Shown here piece after piece: positions 26,926-34,905 of a stretch of 64,000 bases of DNA. The notes under the pieces were generated by a model that made no database searches, was not told where the DNA came from, and worked only from the letters and a program-made list of their open reading frames with translations. The position numbers and the translations under genes are program-made. Origin of the DNA: Yokenella regensburgei ATCC 49455 (GTDB lineage Bacteria > Pseudomonadota > Gammaproteobacteria > Enterobacterales > Enterobacteriaceae). The stretch is from positions 1 through 64,000 of the forward strand of contig NZ_JMPS01000029.1 in NCBI RefSeq assembly GCF_000735455.1, given 5' to 3'. Position 1 is the first letter of the stretch; each line of letters begins with the position of its first letter.

Positions 26926-27255
26926 ATGTTCAGGCTTATTGTGCATGAACGCGTCAGGGCAGAGCTACAAAGCCTGCCAGCTGTCGTACAGGCGAAAATG
27001 ATTCACCTGTTGGATAAGCTGCGACAGGATCCACTGGTCCTGCGAGAGCCTTATAGCAAACCGCTTCGCGATGGGTTGTTTGAGGTTCGAACGCTGGGGG
27101 CGATACAGAGTCGTGGCCTCTACGCATTTCAGCGTGGCAGAGTCATTTTTCTCCTGCGCGTTTTTGTAAAAAAGAGCCAGAAGATGCCTGCAAGCGAAAT
27201 AGCGCTGGCGTTGAAGAGACTCAGGGAGATGCTAAATGAGCAAGAAAATCATTGA
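26926..27255 (+). CDS. HigB-like (Gp49 family) toxin
   Basis: The 109-residue protein matches the phage-derived Gp49-like / HigB group of RelE-superfamily toxins, ribosome-dependent mRNA interferases. Family marks are the basic N-terminal half, VRTLGAIQSRGLYAFQRGRVIFLLRVF in the core beta strands (kept here in short pieces: RVIFLLRVF), and the C-terminal motif FVKKSQKMPASEIALAL. A GGGAAGAAGAG sequence precedes ATG 26926. The toxin gene precedes and overlaps the antitoxin gene by 20 bp, the toxin-first order typical of HigBA-type systems. It sits alone between DUF2157 and nfsB. Confidence 0.85.
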   Translation: MFRLIVHERVRAELQSLPAVVQAKMIHLLDKLRQDPLVLREPYSKPLRDGLFEVRTLGAIQSRGLYAFQRGRVIFLLRVFVKKSQKMPASEIALALKRLREMLNEQENH

Positions 27256-27523
27256 GTGGGATGTATTACGCGCGGATCTGCTGGCGCAAAGCGATGTACA
27301 AGTTGCTTTCGATGCACTGGAGCGAGAAGAACGGTTGCGGAAAATGTTATCCGAATGGCGGGCTCACGCCGGACTTACCCGTTCTCAGGTCGCGCAGCGG
27401 ATGGGAGTCAGCGCTCCCACGGTGTCAAGAATGGAAGCCAATGTGACCCGAGCCAGTCTCGATACGCTAACGCGCTACGCCATTGCTTGCGGCATCAAAC
27501 ATCCGCAGATCCTGCTGTATTAG
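27236..27523 (+). CDS. XRE-type antitoxin (HigA-like)
   Basis: The 95-residue protein carries a C-terminal XRE helix-turn-helix (about 48-85: AGLTRSQVAQRMGVSAPTVS, RASLDTLTRYA) that would bind the operator upstream, and an N-terminal stretch of about 45 residues that should hold the toxin. The ATG lies inside the toxin reading frame, 20 bp before its stop, so translation is probably coupled. A GC-rich hairpin follows the stop at once. Confidence 0.88.
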   Translation: MSKKIIEWDVLRADLLAQSDVQVAFDALEREERLRKMLSEWRAHAGLTRSQVAQRMGVSAPTVSRMEANVTRASLDTLTRYAIACGIKHPQILLY

Positions 27524-27525
27524 TA

Positions 27526-27547
27526 CCGCACGCCTTGTGGCGTGCGG
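27526..27547. terminator. Hairpin between antitoxin gene and nfsB
   Basis: A perfect 9-bp stem (CCGCACGCC / GGCGTGCGG) with a TTGT loop starts two bases after the antitoxin stop and lies 8 bp from the convergent nfsB stop. It has no strong T tract but could stop transcription from either side. Confidence 0.6.
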
Positions 27548-27554
27548 CCGCAGA

Positions 27555-28208
27555 TTAAACCTCAGTCAGCGTGACGCTTTGTGGCAGACGAGATTTCGGC
27601 AGTGCGGCGTTGAAATCTTCCACGCTGTGGTGTCCCACCGGGACGATAACCACGCTGGTGAAGCCTTTTGCTTTCAGACCGAACTCTTCATCCAGCACGG
27701 CGGCGTCGAAACCTTCGATCGGCACGGCGTCCAGACCCATTGCTGCCACACCGAGCAGGAAGTTACCCACGTTCAGGTAGACCTGTTTTGCCATCCAGTG
27801 CCCGTCATCTTTTAAATCTTTACGATGCAGATCGGCAAAGAAGGTGCGGCCCTTATGGTTGCCCGCTTTTGCTTCCGGGGTGGCGAAACGACCATCGCGG
27901 TCTTCCTGGTCGACCACCAGCTCAAGCCAGGCGTCGTCCATTGCGGTTTTAGCCGCAAACACCACCACGTGAGAAGCATCAAGAATTTTACGCTCGTTGA
28001 AGGAGAAACCACCGGCGGCGGCTTTGGCCACGCGCGCTTTACCGGCGTCTGTGCTCGCCACGATAAAATGCCACGGCTGCGAGTTGGTGCTGGACGGGCT
28101 GTATTGCAGCAGGGTCTTCAGGTTTTTCTCCTGCTCAGCAGTCAGTTTTTTGCTCGGATCGAAAGCCTTAGTCGAGTGGCGTTTCAGGGCAACAGACACG
28201 ATATCCAT
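27555..28208 (-). CDS. nfsB: Oxygen-insensitive NAD(P)H nitroreductase NfsB
   Basis: NfsB is an FMN dihydropteridine/nitroreductase-family enzyme that reduces nitroaromatics such as nitrofurans and quinones with NADH or NADPH. The 217-residue product is the same length as the E. coli enzyme and nearly superimposable: [10 protein letters not shown] and [11 protein letters not shown] near the N-terminus form the FMN site, and [11 protein letters not shown] and [12 protein letters not shown] follow. The divergent or adjacent neighbours ybdF and ybdG agree with E. coli order. Loss-of-function changes here would give nitrofurantoin resistance; none is visible. Confidence 0.96.
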   Translation of the reverse strand: MDIVSVALKRHSTKAFDPSKKLTAEQEKNLKTLLQYSPSSTNSQPWHFIVASTDAGKARVAKAAAGGFSFNERKILDASHVVVFAAKTAMDDAWLELVVDQEDRDGRFATPEAKAGNHKGRTFFADLHRKDLKDDGHWMAKQVYLNVGNFLLGVAAMGLDAVPIEGFDAAVLDEEFGLKAKGFTSVVIVPVGHHSVEDFNAALPKSRLPQSVTLTEV

Positions 28209-28289
28209 AACGATTCCTCAATATTTTGTGCACCCGGGGTGCGATTCGTTTACGCAGATTACAGGGCGAAGGGGGGCATGATAAGGGGC

Positions 28290-28315
28290 AAAAAAACGAT
28301 AACACTTATCGTTTT
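28290..28315 (-). terminator. Terminator of the ramR-ybdF unit
   Basis: On the minus strand a perfect 10-bp stem (AAAACGATAA / TTATCGTTTT) with a GTG loop runs into seven T residues, 11 bp after the ybdF stop. Confidence 0.8.
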
Positions 28316-28325
28316 ACCAACAAAA

Positions 28326-28694
28326 TCAGCCCGGGCGTAGCCGTTTCTGATCTTTTTTTGGCAGTTTATCCACGACCAGATGCCAGGAGTCGGCGATCAG
28401 TTCGGCGAGCAGATCTTCGCTGATATCTTCCCCCGGCGTCACCGTTATCCAGTGCTTTTTGTTCATGTGATAGCCGGGTTCGATACTGCGGTAGATCTGC
28501 TGGTTAAGCAGGGATTTTTGCGGGTCGGCTTTGAGATTAATCAGCGTACGCCCGCGGACGGTCATCGTCAGCATGAAGATGCGGTTGCAGACTTTAAACA
28601 CGTCATACTCCGGCCCGAACGGCCAGCAGTGCTCGGTGAAGGGATGCTCCAGTGCCAGGCGGTGGGCGATAGCGTGGAAGGTGCTGGCCTCCAT
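28326..28694 (-). CDS. ybdF: MmcQ/YjbR family protein YbdF
   Basis: YbdF is a small DNA-binding-like MmcQ/YjbR-fold protein of unknown physiological role. The 122 residues equal the E. coli length; [25 protein letters not shown] and [12 protein letters not shown] are the conserved blocks. ATG 28694 is chosen because it gives the family length and GGAG precedes it; its A is shared with the TGA stop of ramR (TGATG), so the two genes are translationally coupled. A strong terminator follows. Confidence 0.93.
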   Translation of the reverse strand: MEASTFHAIAHRLALEHPFTEHCWPFGPEYDVFKVCNRIFMLTMTVRGRTLINLKADPQKSLLNQQIYRSIEPGYHMNKKHWITVTPGEDISEDLLAELIADSWHLVVDKLPKKDQKRLRPG

Positions 28695-29275
28695 CAGGGA
28701 TTCTCCTCTGCCAGCGCCAGCCACATGGTCTCAAAACCGACGGCGATAAAATCATCGGCGCGCTGCGGCTCGTTGCTCGCGTATTCAATGGTGGCTTCCG
28801 CAAGCGCCAGAAACAGCGCATCGCCAAAGGCCTGATACTCTGCCGTCAAGAACAGTGGGCGCACCGAACGCTCACAGAGCTGGTGCAGCTCCGGGAACAT
28901 GCTATTTACCTGCTCTTTGGTGTCTTCGGTGATTTTTTCACTGAGCGCCATGCGGCGGATCGCCTTATGGCGCATGGGGTTGCGGATCCCCCAGTCGATG
29001 TAGCTGTTCCAGATATTGCGGGTATGCTCTTTAGAGCTGGTGGCGTTAGGATCGAGACGCGAAAGCATCGCCTCAATCAAATCGGCTTTGATATGCAGAT
29101 AAAGTACGTTCAGCAGGTCGTCTTTGGTGGCGAAATAGCGAAACAGGGTGCCTTCGGCCACGCCAGCGCCGCGGGCGATGGTCGCGGTTGAGGCCGCAAT
29201 CCCTGACTGGGCAAACGCGGCGGTAGCCGCCTCCAGCAATGCTTGTTTTTTATCTTCACTTTTCGGACGAGCCAC
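28694..29275 (-). CDS. ramR: TetR-family repressor RamR
   Basis: RamR is the local repressor of ramA and romA; bile salts and several drugs release it. The N-terminus matches known RamR sequences ([37 protein letters not shown]) and carries the TetR helix-turn-helix in residues about 25-50; the rest is the helical ligand domain. GTG 29275 is the start. It is divergent from romA-ramA, and the exact RamR palindrome lies in between. Mutations in ramR are a common cause of multidrug resistance; the frame here is intact over 193 residues. The stop overlaps the ybdF ATG by one base. Confidence 0.93.
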   Translation of the reverse strand: MARPKSEDKKQALLEAATAAFAQSGIAASTATIARGAGVAEGTLFRYFATKDDLLNVLYLHIKADLIEAMLSRLDPNATSSKEHTRNIWNSYIDWGIRNPMRHKAIRRMALSEKITEDTKEQVNSMFPELHQLCERSVRPLFLTAEYQAFGDALFLALAEATIEYASNEPQRADDFIAVGFETMWLALAEENP

Positions 29276-29365
29276 TACACTTTACCTCTCTGACGCCTAA
29301 ACCCCAGATTGAAACATGCAGGATACTTACACTTCAACGGGGAATGTCAAAAATTGAAAATCGGC

Positions 29366-29393
29366 TTGACGACTTTCGCTCTCTTTCTATAAT
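29366..29393 (+). promoter_or_regulatory. Sigma-70 promoter of romA-ramA
   Basis: TTGACG and TATAAT are separated by 16 bases, close to the ideal sigma-70 promoter. The -10 element abuts the RamR operator, so RamR binding would block initiation. Such a strong core promoter explains why loss of RamR gives high ramA expression. Confidence 0.75.
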
Positions 29394-29411
29394 GAGTGCT
29401 TACTCACTCAT
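29392..29411. promoter_or_regulatory. RamR operator
   Basis: ATGAGTG-N6-CACTCAT is a perfect 7-bp dyad. It equals the RamR-binding palindrome described for the Salmonella ramA promoter (ATGAGTG, six bases, CACTCAT). It lies between ramR and romA and overlaps the end of the -10 box. Confidence 0.9.
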
Positions 29412-29467
29412 AATCAAGTCTTACTCAGACGTTCCAGGTGGATGGAACGGTTTTTGCTGGTCGGGAA

Positions 29468-30568
29468 ATGAAGCGACACTATTTCAGCGTGGTTGTACTC
29501 ATGTTAATTGCATCTGCAACGAGTTTACCGTTTGTGCTTAATCCCGGTTTCGGGCAAGCGCCGCAGGGCGCGCAGCGTGGGGCGATAGAGAGCTCGCCGC
29601 ACTACCGTGACGGCCAGTTTCAAAATCAGTTACCCACCCCCGGCTTTACCAGCGATAAAAACATGCTGGCGGCCTGGTGGGAGTTTTTGACCGCAAAACG
29701 TGAGAACGCACGCCCGGCGCAGCCGCTGCCGATGGTGAAAACCGATCTTGCCAGCCTGCCACGTGAGCGAGAGGTGATGATCTGGCTCGGCCACTCCTCC
29801 TGGTATTTGCAGCTGGCGGGCCAGCGCATCCTGATAGATCCCGTGTTCAGCGATTACGCCGCGCCGTTCAGTTTTCTGAATAAAGCCTTTGCCGGAGAGT
29901 ATCCGTGGAAAGCGCAGGATATGCCGGAGATAGACCTGCTGATTATCTCCCATGACCATTACGACCATCTTGATTACGCCACCATCAAGGCGCTGATGCC
30001 GAAGGTGCGCCGGGTGATTACGCCGCTGGGCGTGGGTTCGCACCTGCGTTACTGGGGTATGGACAGCAGCATTATTAGTGAGGCGGACTGGAACCAGCAC
30101 ATCACGGTGACGAATAACCTGACGGTACACGTGCTGCCCGCCCGCCACTTCTCCGGGCGCGGGCTCAAGCGCAACCAGACCCTGTGGGGCAGCTTTATGT
30201 TTGTTACCCCGGAGCAAAATATTTACTACAGCGGTGACAGCGGCTATGGCCCGCACTTTAAGGCCATCGGTGAGCAATTTGGCAAAGTCGACCTGGCGAT
30301 TATGGAAAACGGGCAGTACGACCAGGACTGGAAGTACATCCACATGATGCCGGAAGAGACGGCGCAGGCGGCGGTTGATCTCAATGCAGAAGCGGTACTG
30401 CCGGGGCACTCCGGGCGTTTTGTGCTGGCAAAACATACCTGGGACGATCCGTGGAAGCGCCTGACCGCTGCGAGTCAGGACAAGCACTACCGTTTACTGA
30501 CCCCCGTTCAGGGAGAACCGGTAAACCTTCACGACCGTAGCCAGCAATTTCAAGCGTGGTGGGAGTAA
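29468..30568 (+). CDS. romA: Metallo-beta-lactamase-fold protein RomA
   Basis: RomA was described in Enterobacter cloacae next to ramA; its enzymatic function is unsettled. The 366-residue product has an N-terminal hydrophobic export or anchor segment (MKRHYFSVVVLMLIASATSL) and an MBL fold related to the NAPE-PLD/UlaG group, with the metal ligands HDHYDH, a His in LPARHFSG, Asp in YYSGDSGYG and His in LPGHSGRF. ATG 29468 is chosen because it starts a plausible signal; an in-frame ATG at 29438 is possible. It is co-transcribed with ramA 33 bp downstream from a RamR-controlled promoter. Confidence 0.9.
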   Translation: MKRHYFSVVVLMLIASATSLPFVLNPGFGQAPQGAQRGAIESSPHYRDGQFQNQLPTPGFTSDKNMLAAWWEFLTAKRENARPAQPLPMVKTDLASLPREREVMIWLGHSSWYLQLAGQRILIDPVFSDYAAPFSFLNKAFAGEYPWKAQDMPEIDLLIISHDHYDHLDYATIKALMPKVRRVITPLGVGSHLRYWGMDSSIISEADWNQHITVTNNLTVHVLPARHFSGRGLKRNQTLWGSFMFVTPEQNIYYSGDSGYGPHFKAIGEQFGKVDLAIMENGQYDQDWKYIHMMPEETAQAAVDLNAEAVLPGHSGRFVLAKHTWDDPWKRLTAASQDKHYRLLTPVQGEPVNLHDRSQQFQAWWE

Positions 30569-30601
30569 TCCACCCCGTTTTTTAGCAGAGGGGAGAGCAG
30601 T

Positions 30602-30943
30602 ATGACCATTTCCACTCAGGTGATTGAAACCATCGTTGAATGGATAGACGACAACTTGCACCAGCCATTGCGTATTGACGATATTGCGCGTCATGCGGGG
30701 TACTCAAAATGGCATCTACAACGGCTGTTTTTGCAGCATAAAGGCGAAAGCCTGGGGCGCTATATTCGTGAACGTAAACTGCAGTCGGCGGCGCGCGATC
30801 TCCGCGACACTGACCAGAAGGTGTACGACATTTGCCTGAAGTACGGGTTTGACTCCCAGCAGACCTTTACCCGCATTTTCACCCGCGCTTACAAACAGCC
30901 GCCGGGTGCCTGGCGTAAAGCTCATCACGGCAACGCGCATTAA
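30602..30943 (+). CDS. ramA: Multidrug-resistance activator RamA
   Basis: RamA is an AraC/XylS-type activator of the MarA/SoxS/Rob group that raises acrAB-tolC expression and lowers porin levels. The 113-residue protein is DNA-binding domain only, with two helix-turn-helix units (IDDIARHAGYSKWHLQRLF and the one around VYDICLKYGFDSQQTFTRIF). It matches Klebsiella/Enterobacter RamA in length and most positions. GGGAGAG precedes the ATG. It follows romA in the RamR-controlled unit and converges with the sensor-kinase gene. Confidence 0.95.
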   Translation: MTISTQVIETIVEWIDDNLHQPLRIDDIARHAGYSKWHLQRLFLQHKGESLGRYIRERKLQSAARDLRDTDQKVYDICLKYGFDSQQTFTRIFTRAYKQPPGAWRKAHHGNAH

Positions 30944-30944
30944 T

Positions 30945-32351
30945 CTACACCCCTTTCTCACCTGGAAGGGGTGGTTTCTCTGTATCGAAAATATCTCCTG
31001 ATACCAGGGGGAGCGTGAGCCTTGCCTGCAATCCAGAGGCAAAATGTACCGAGCGGGCAAGGGTGATACTGCCGCCGAGGCGCTGCACGCAGGTCTTTAC
31101 AATCGATAATCCAAGACCGGATCCCGGTTGTTGCGTGCCTTCCAGCCGGTAGAAGGCGTCAAACACCCGTTCGATCTTGTTCTCATCAATCCCTGGACCA
31201 TTATCCTCAACCTCAATGACCATCTTGTTCCCGTCCTGCGTCAGCCGCAAATCGACCTGCCCGTTTTCCGGGGCATAGCGCACGGCATTCTCCACCAGGT
31301 TTTTTAACGCCGTGTAGAGGGTGTTTCGATCGGTCAGGAGTTGCGTATTTACCGGTAGCGGCTCGACCACGCCAATATCAATATGCTTATCCGCTGCCAG
31401 CGGCAACAGGGCTTCGATAACCTGCCTGAATAGCGCATCGATCGCGACGTTTTCTCTGAGTGACTCCGCTGGGGCCTGCTGTTCTCTGGCCAGCGCCAGC
31501 AGTTGCTCAAGCAGATGATGTGTACGCTTTAATCCCTGACGCAGCGCACTCAAGCGGCTCTGCGCTTCGCTGGACATTTCCGAGGCTGCCAGTCGTTCGG
31601 CCTGCAGAGAAAGCGCGGTCAGCGGCGTGCGCAGCTCGTGGGCTGCATCGGCAATAAACCGTTGCTGGTTCTGCATCGCCACGTCGACTTTGTTGAGGAG
31701 ATTATTGATACCGTTGACGAAAGGGCGGATCTCCTCCGGAACGCCCTGTGCTTCCAGCGGCGTCAGACATTGCTCATCCCGGCGATGCACATCGTTTGCC
31801 AGGCGAACGACCGGGCGAAAGGTTTTTCTGATAAGGTCGTGGGTGACCAGCAGCAGGATGGGCAGCAAAATAGCGAAAGGAATAAGCGTGAGGAGCGCGC
31901 TGTTCAGGGCAATTTCATTTCTCACGCTGGTCGGTTGAGCAATCGCAACCCAACGCTGCGCGGTGAGCGGATGCACCAGCACCCGCCAGGCGCCGTCGGC
32001 GGTCACAATATCCTGAAAACCTTCTTTGAACGGCGGGCGCAGGTGGAAGGTGTTGTTTGCCACCGGCGTCTGTTGAACCTGTGTGGTGAGGTACTCCACG
32101 ATTATCCGGGCGTCGTTATCGCCTTCCGGTCGCGGGCTTACGCTATGTTGAGCGCCATCGTTGCCTGCGGAAGAGGTTACCAACGTGGCCAACTGCACCA
32201 GGGTGTTGTCCTGCAGCTCATGGGCTTCATCGAGCGCAAAGTAGAACGTGAACCCGCCTGAAATAAGGGCTGTTGCGAAGATGGCGACGCACAACGCGGC
32301 GGATAAGCGCCGCTGTATCGAGTGGGTTACCCGTTTTTTGAGACCTGCCAT
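30945..32351 (-). CDS. QseC-like sensor histidine kinase
   Basis: The 468-residue protein is a classical membrane kinase: a helix at about 18-38, a periplasmic region of about 110 residues, a second helix (about 155-178, LLTLIPFAILLPILLLV), a HAMP domain, the phospho-acceptor His in DAAHELRTPLTAL, and an ATPase domain (LKNLVENAVRYAP, DNGPGID, GSGLGLSIVK). It belongs to the QseC/PmrB-like group, but the signal is unknown. It overlaps the response-regulator gene by 25 bp and is the third gene of an operon starting with a DUF347 membrane protein. The name qseC is not assigned because true QseC lies elsewhere in enterobacteria. Confidence 0.88.
   Translation of the reverse strand: MAGLKKRVTHSIQRRLSAALCVAIFATALISGGFTFYFALDEAHELQDNTLVQLATLVTSSAGNDGAQHSVSPRPEGDNDARIIVEYLTTQVQQTPVANNTFHLRPPFKEGFQDIVTADGAWRVLVHPLTAQRWVAIAQPTSVRNEIALNSALLTLIPFAILLPILLLVTHDLIRKTFRPVVRLANDVHRRDEQCLTPLEAQGVPEEIRPFVNGINNLLNKVDVAMQNQQRFIADAAHELRTPLTALSLQAERLAASEMSSEAQSRLSALRQGLKRTHHLLEQLLALAREQQAPAESLRENVAIDALFRQVIEALLPLAADKHIDIGVVEPLPVNTQLLTDRNTLYTALKNLVENAVRYAPENGQVDLRLTQDGNKMVIEVEDNGPGIDENKIERVFDAFYRLEGTQQPGSGLGLSIVKTCVQRLGGSITLARSVHFASGLQARLTLPLVSGDIFDTEKPPLPGEKGV
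30948..30973 (+). terminator. Hairpin after ramA
   Basis: CACCCCTT and AAGGGGTG form an 8-bp stem with a 10-base loop, five bases after the ramA stop and followed by GTTTCT. It lies inside the 3' end of the convergent kinase gene. It could terminate ramA transcripts; the T tract is short. Confidence 0.45.
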
Positions 32352-32995
32352 CCGACTCCCCTGATGTTTTTAATGGCTTCGCGGCCCAGTTTCTTTCTCA
32401 GGGCATGAATAAGAAACTCGACGGCGTTGCTTTCGACCTCTTCACCCCAGCCGTAAATGCTGTCCTCCAGCTCCCGGCGTGAGAAGATCCCTCCAGGGCG
32501 CATCATCAGCGCCGCGAGCAGGGCGTATTCCCGGCTCGATAAGACAAAGCACGCTTTGCTGGCGACAAGGCACACTTCATGGGTGGCGGGATCCAGCGTC
32601 ATCATGCCATTGCTCATCACCGGCGAGCGGCTCCCCGTCTGGCGGCGGATGACCGCCCGGATCCGCGCCAGCAGTTCACTCATTTCGAAAGGTTTGAGAA
32701 TGTAGTCATCCGCGCCGCCATCCAGCCCTTTCAGCCGATCGGGCAGCGCATCGCGGGCGGTGAGAATTAATACCGGTACGTTGGCATTTTTTTGCCGCAC
32801 ACCGCTCAGTACGGCAAAACCGTCTTTATCCGGTAAACCGAGGTCGAGCAGCACCGCATCGTAGGGCTGAGCGGCAAAACCGCTCAGGGCATCGTTGCCG
32901 TTTTTCACCCAGTCTACGGCGTAGGCGGCGTCTTTCAGCGAGCTTTCCAGCACTTCGCCAACCATTACATCGTCTTCAACCAGCAGTATTCTCAT
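32327..32995 (-). CDS. OmpR-family response regulator (QseB/PmrA-like)
   Basis: The 222-residue protein has a receiver domain (VEDD at residues 6-9, the phospho-acceptor Asp51 in VLLDLGLP, Lys in ILKPFE) and an OmpR-type winged helix (SSREYALLAALMMRPGG, ESNAVEFLIHALRKKLG, NIRGVGW). Its ATG is three bases after the stop of the DUF347 gene, and its 3' end overlaps the kinase gene, so the three are one transcript. The control targets may include its own operon. Confidence 0.9.
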   Translation of the reverse strand: MRILLVEDDVMVGEVLESSLKDAAYAVDWVKNGNDALSGFAAQPYDAVLLDLGLPDKDGFAVLSGVRQKNANVPVLILTARDALPDRLKGLDGGADDYILKPFEMSELLARIRAVIRRQTGSRSPVMSNGMMTLDPATHEVCLVASKACFVLSSREYALLAALMMRPGGIFSRRELEDSIYGWGEEVESNAVEFLIHALRKKLGREAIKNIRGVGWQVSKNG

Positions 32996-32998
32996 GGA

Positions 32999-33775
32999 TT
33001 AGGGCTCAAGCGAATCGATTTTCATCCGGTATGTAAGGTAGCCAATCAGACTAATGATAGCCAGCAGGAACAGGACGCTGGTCCCCGTTGTGCCAAGCCC
33101 AATGCCACCGTTGGCCGGAGGCTGTGACAGCAGGTCACCACAGGAAGCGCCAAACGGGCGGGTCAGGATGTAGACAATCCAGAAACACAGTACGCTGTCG
33201 GCGCGAAACAGATAATAGCTGGTGGCGGTCATCAGGATCATCGTGCCGAACATCACTGCCGCGTTCAGATAGCCGAGGCCCAGTCCTTCCGCCGCCCAGT
33301 CGCCTGCGGCGGTGCCGAGCGAAAAGGTCACCAGAATGGCGGTCCAGTAAAACGCCTCACGTTTAAAGGTGTTGATACTATGGATGGATAAGGTTTTCTC
33401 TTTGACATACCAGATGCCGAAGACCACCAGCAGCAGAGCGGTAAAAACGAGGGTCGAGAGCGCGAGCGGTACGCCGAAATGGTCCGTCAGGTTATCGGTG
33501 ACCAGCGTACCAAACACGCTGATTAACAGCACCGTCGACCAGTAGAGCACCGGAATGTAGCGATCGGAGCGCATCTGGAAAAACAGCACCACCACAAACA
33601 GCAGGCCAGTAAACAGCGACGTATTAGTCAGCCCCCAGCCCAGATTGCCATTCAGAAAGTCGGCGGCGGTTTCCCCGACGGTGGTGGACATCATTTTAAT
33701 CAGCCAGAAGAGAAGGGTGACTTCCGGGACTTTGTTCATTGAAAACGATGAGGGGGTGTTAATTGTGGAAAGCAT
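32999..33775 (-). CDS. DUF347-repeat membrane protein (COG4705-like)
   Basis: This 258-residue inner-membrane protein has about seven to eight hydrophobic segments and internal repeats around KMMSTTVGETAADFL and LGTAAGDWAAEGLG, which fit the DUF347 repeat family (COG4705, function unknown). The repeats share the pattern T-x-G-[ED]-x-x-[AG]-D, acidic residues inside membrane helices that could handle a cation. ATG 33775 is chosen because AGGA lies upstream; ATG 33793 is possible. It leads an operon with the following response regulator and kinase, so it may be the target or a signal partner of that system. Confidence 0.75.
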   Translation of the reverse strand: MLSTINTPSSFSMNKVPEVTLLFWLIKMMSTTVGETAADFLNGNLGWGLTNTSLFTGLLFVVVLFFQMRSDRYIPVLYWSTVLLISVFGTLVTDNLTDHFGVPLALSTLVFTALLLVVFGIWYVKEKTLSIHSINTFKREAFYWTAILVTFSLGTAAGDWAAEGLGLGYLNAAVMFGTMILMTATSYYLFRADSVLCFWIVYILTRPFGASCGDLLSQPPANGGIGLGTTGTSVLFLLAIISLIGYLTYRMKIDSLEP

Positions 33776-33875
33776 GATTCCTGCCTCAGGCATCTCTGTG
33801 CCGGTAAACTCAGGTAAATAACGCCAGAAGCGTCGTTGAGGTGGTTGAGTTTACCGGTGAAAACTTAGAGATGAC

Positions 33876-34130
33876 TTAGGCGGCGTCGGAGAGCGAAAAC
33901 CAGCGTCTCCAGATATAGCGAATGACAAAATACTCCACCACGCCCAGCAGTAAAAACCACAGACAAAACAGCAGAGTGTACAGCTGATTGAGATCCATCA
34001 GGTGGAACTGAACCACCAGCTTTTGCGCCAGCACCAGCCCGAGAGAAGGGGCCGGCAACAGCAGGCAGGAAAGAAAGGCCAGCAGCAAGATACCGGCGGC
34101 GGTCATCAGCGATTCCAGCGGGTGTTTCAT
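33876..34130 (-). CDS. ybdJ: Small membrane protein YbdJ
   Basis: The 84-residue protein has two membrane helices (about 8-38 and 52-75) and ends with basic residues. It matches E. coli YbdJ (DUF1158) almost position by position, for example LLAFLSCLLLPAPSLG and YTLLFCLWFLLLGVVEYFVI. Its function is unknown. In E. coli it is next to ybdK; here ybdK is absent and an ABC transporter operon lies on the other side. Confidence 0.93.
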   Translation of the reverse strand: MKHPLESLMTAAGILLLAFLSCLLLPAPSLGLVLAQKLVVQFHLMDLNQLYTLLFCLWFLLLGVVEYFVIRYIWRRWFSLSDAA

Positions 34131-34200
34131 CAGAGGTTAATTATCCGTTAAAGAAAACTCATGCTGCGTAATGTACCGCATAACGCAGCAGAAGTTGAGA

Positions 34201-34905
34201 TTAGCCCATCCGGTGTTCCCCTCGCGCCAAAGCCGGGCGGTCGAAAAAACGCTGGATCACGCCTTCTGCCATAAAGGCGGCGCGGTCCGACATATGGGCG
34301 ATAACGTCGGCATCGTGGCTCACCAGCAGATAGGTCATGCCGTGCTCCTGCTTGAGTTTATTCAGCAGGTTAAGGATTTCAGCCTGTACCGACATATCCA
34401 GCGCCGAGGTGGGCTCATCAAGCAGCAGGAGCTGCGGGCGCAACAGCAGCGCCCGGGCAATAGCGACACGCTGACGCTGACCGCCGGAAAGCTGGTGCGG
34501 GTAGCGCTCTTTGGCGTCCGCAGGCAGGCCCACTTCTTCCAGCGCCGTTGCCACACGCCTATCAAGGTGAGTTTCGCCCTGAATGTGCAGCGGCTCGGCG
34601 AGCGTGCGGTACAGCGTATGGTTAGGATGCAAAGAGGCGTAGGGATCCTGAAACACCATCTGCACATTACGCCGCAGCGCCCCTTGAAAACGGGTGCCGG
34701 GGACAATCGCCGAACCCAGCAGCGACACGTCGCCCTGCCACTCCCGCTGTAACCCGGCCAGCACCCGTAAAATGGTGGATTTACCGCAGCCCGACTCGCC
34801 TATCAGGCTGAAGGTTTCCCCGGCCTGCACGCTGAGCGTGGCATTTTTCACCGCAACTTTGTCGACGAAGCGGACCTGAAGCGCGTTGATATCAACGATG
34901 GTCAT
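34201..34905 (-). CDS. Peptide/nickel-type ABC transporter ATPase (second)
   Basis: The 234-residue ATP-binding protein carries Walker A GESGCGKST, the Q loop MVFQDPYASLHP, signature LSGGQRQRVAIARAL and Walker [13 protein letters not shown], typical of the DppF/OppF group, although shorter at the C-terminus than DppF because the peptide-transporter extension is missing. It overlaps the upstream ATPase gene by 14 bp and is the last gene of the five-gene import operon. Confidence 0.9.
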   Translation of the reverse strand: MTIVDINALQVRFVDKVAVKNATLSVQAGETFSLIGESGCGKSTILRVLAGLQREWQGDVSLLGSAIVPGTRFQGALRRNVQMVFQDPYASLHPNHTLYRTLAEPLHIQGETHLDRRVATALEEVGLPADAKERYPHQLSGGQRQRVAIARALLLRPQLLLLDEPTSALDMSVQAEILNLLNKLKQEHGMTYLLVSHDADVIAHMSDRAAFMAEGVIQRFFDRPALARGEHRMG

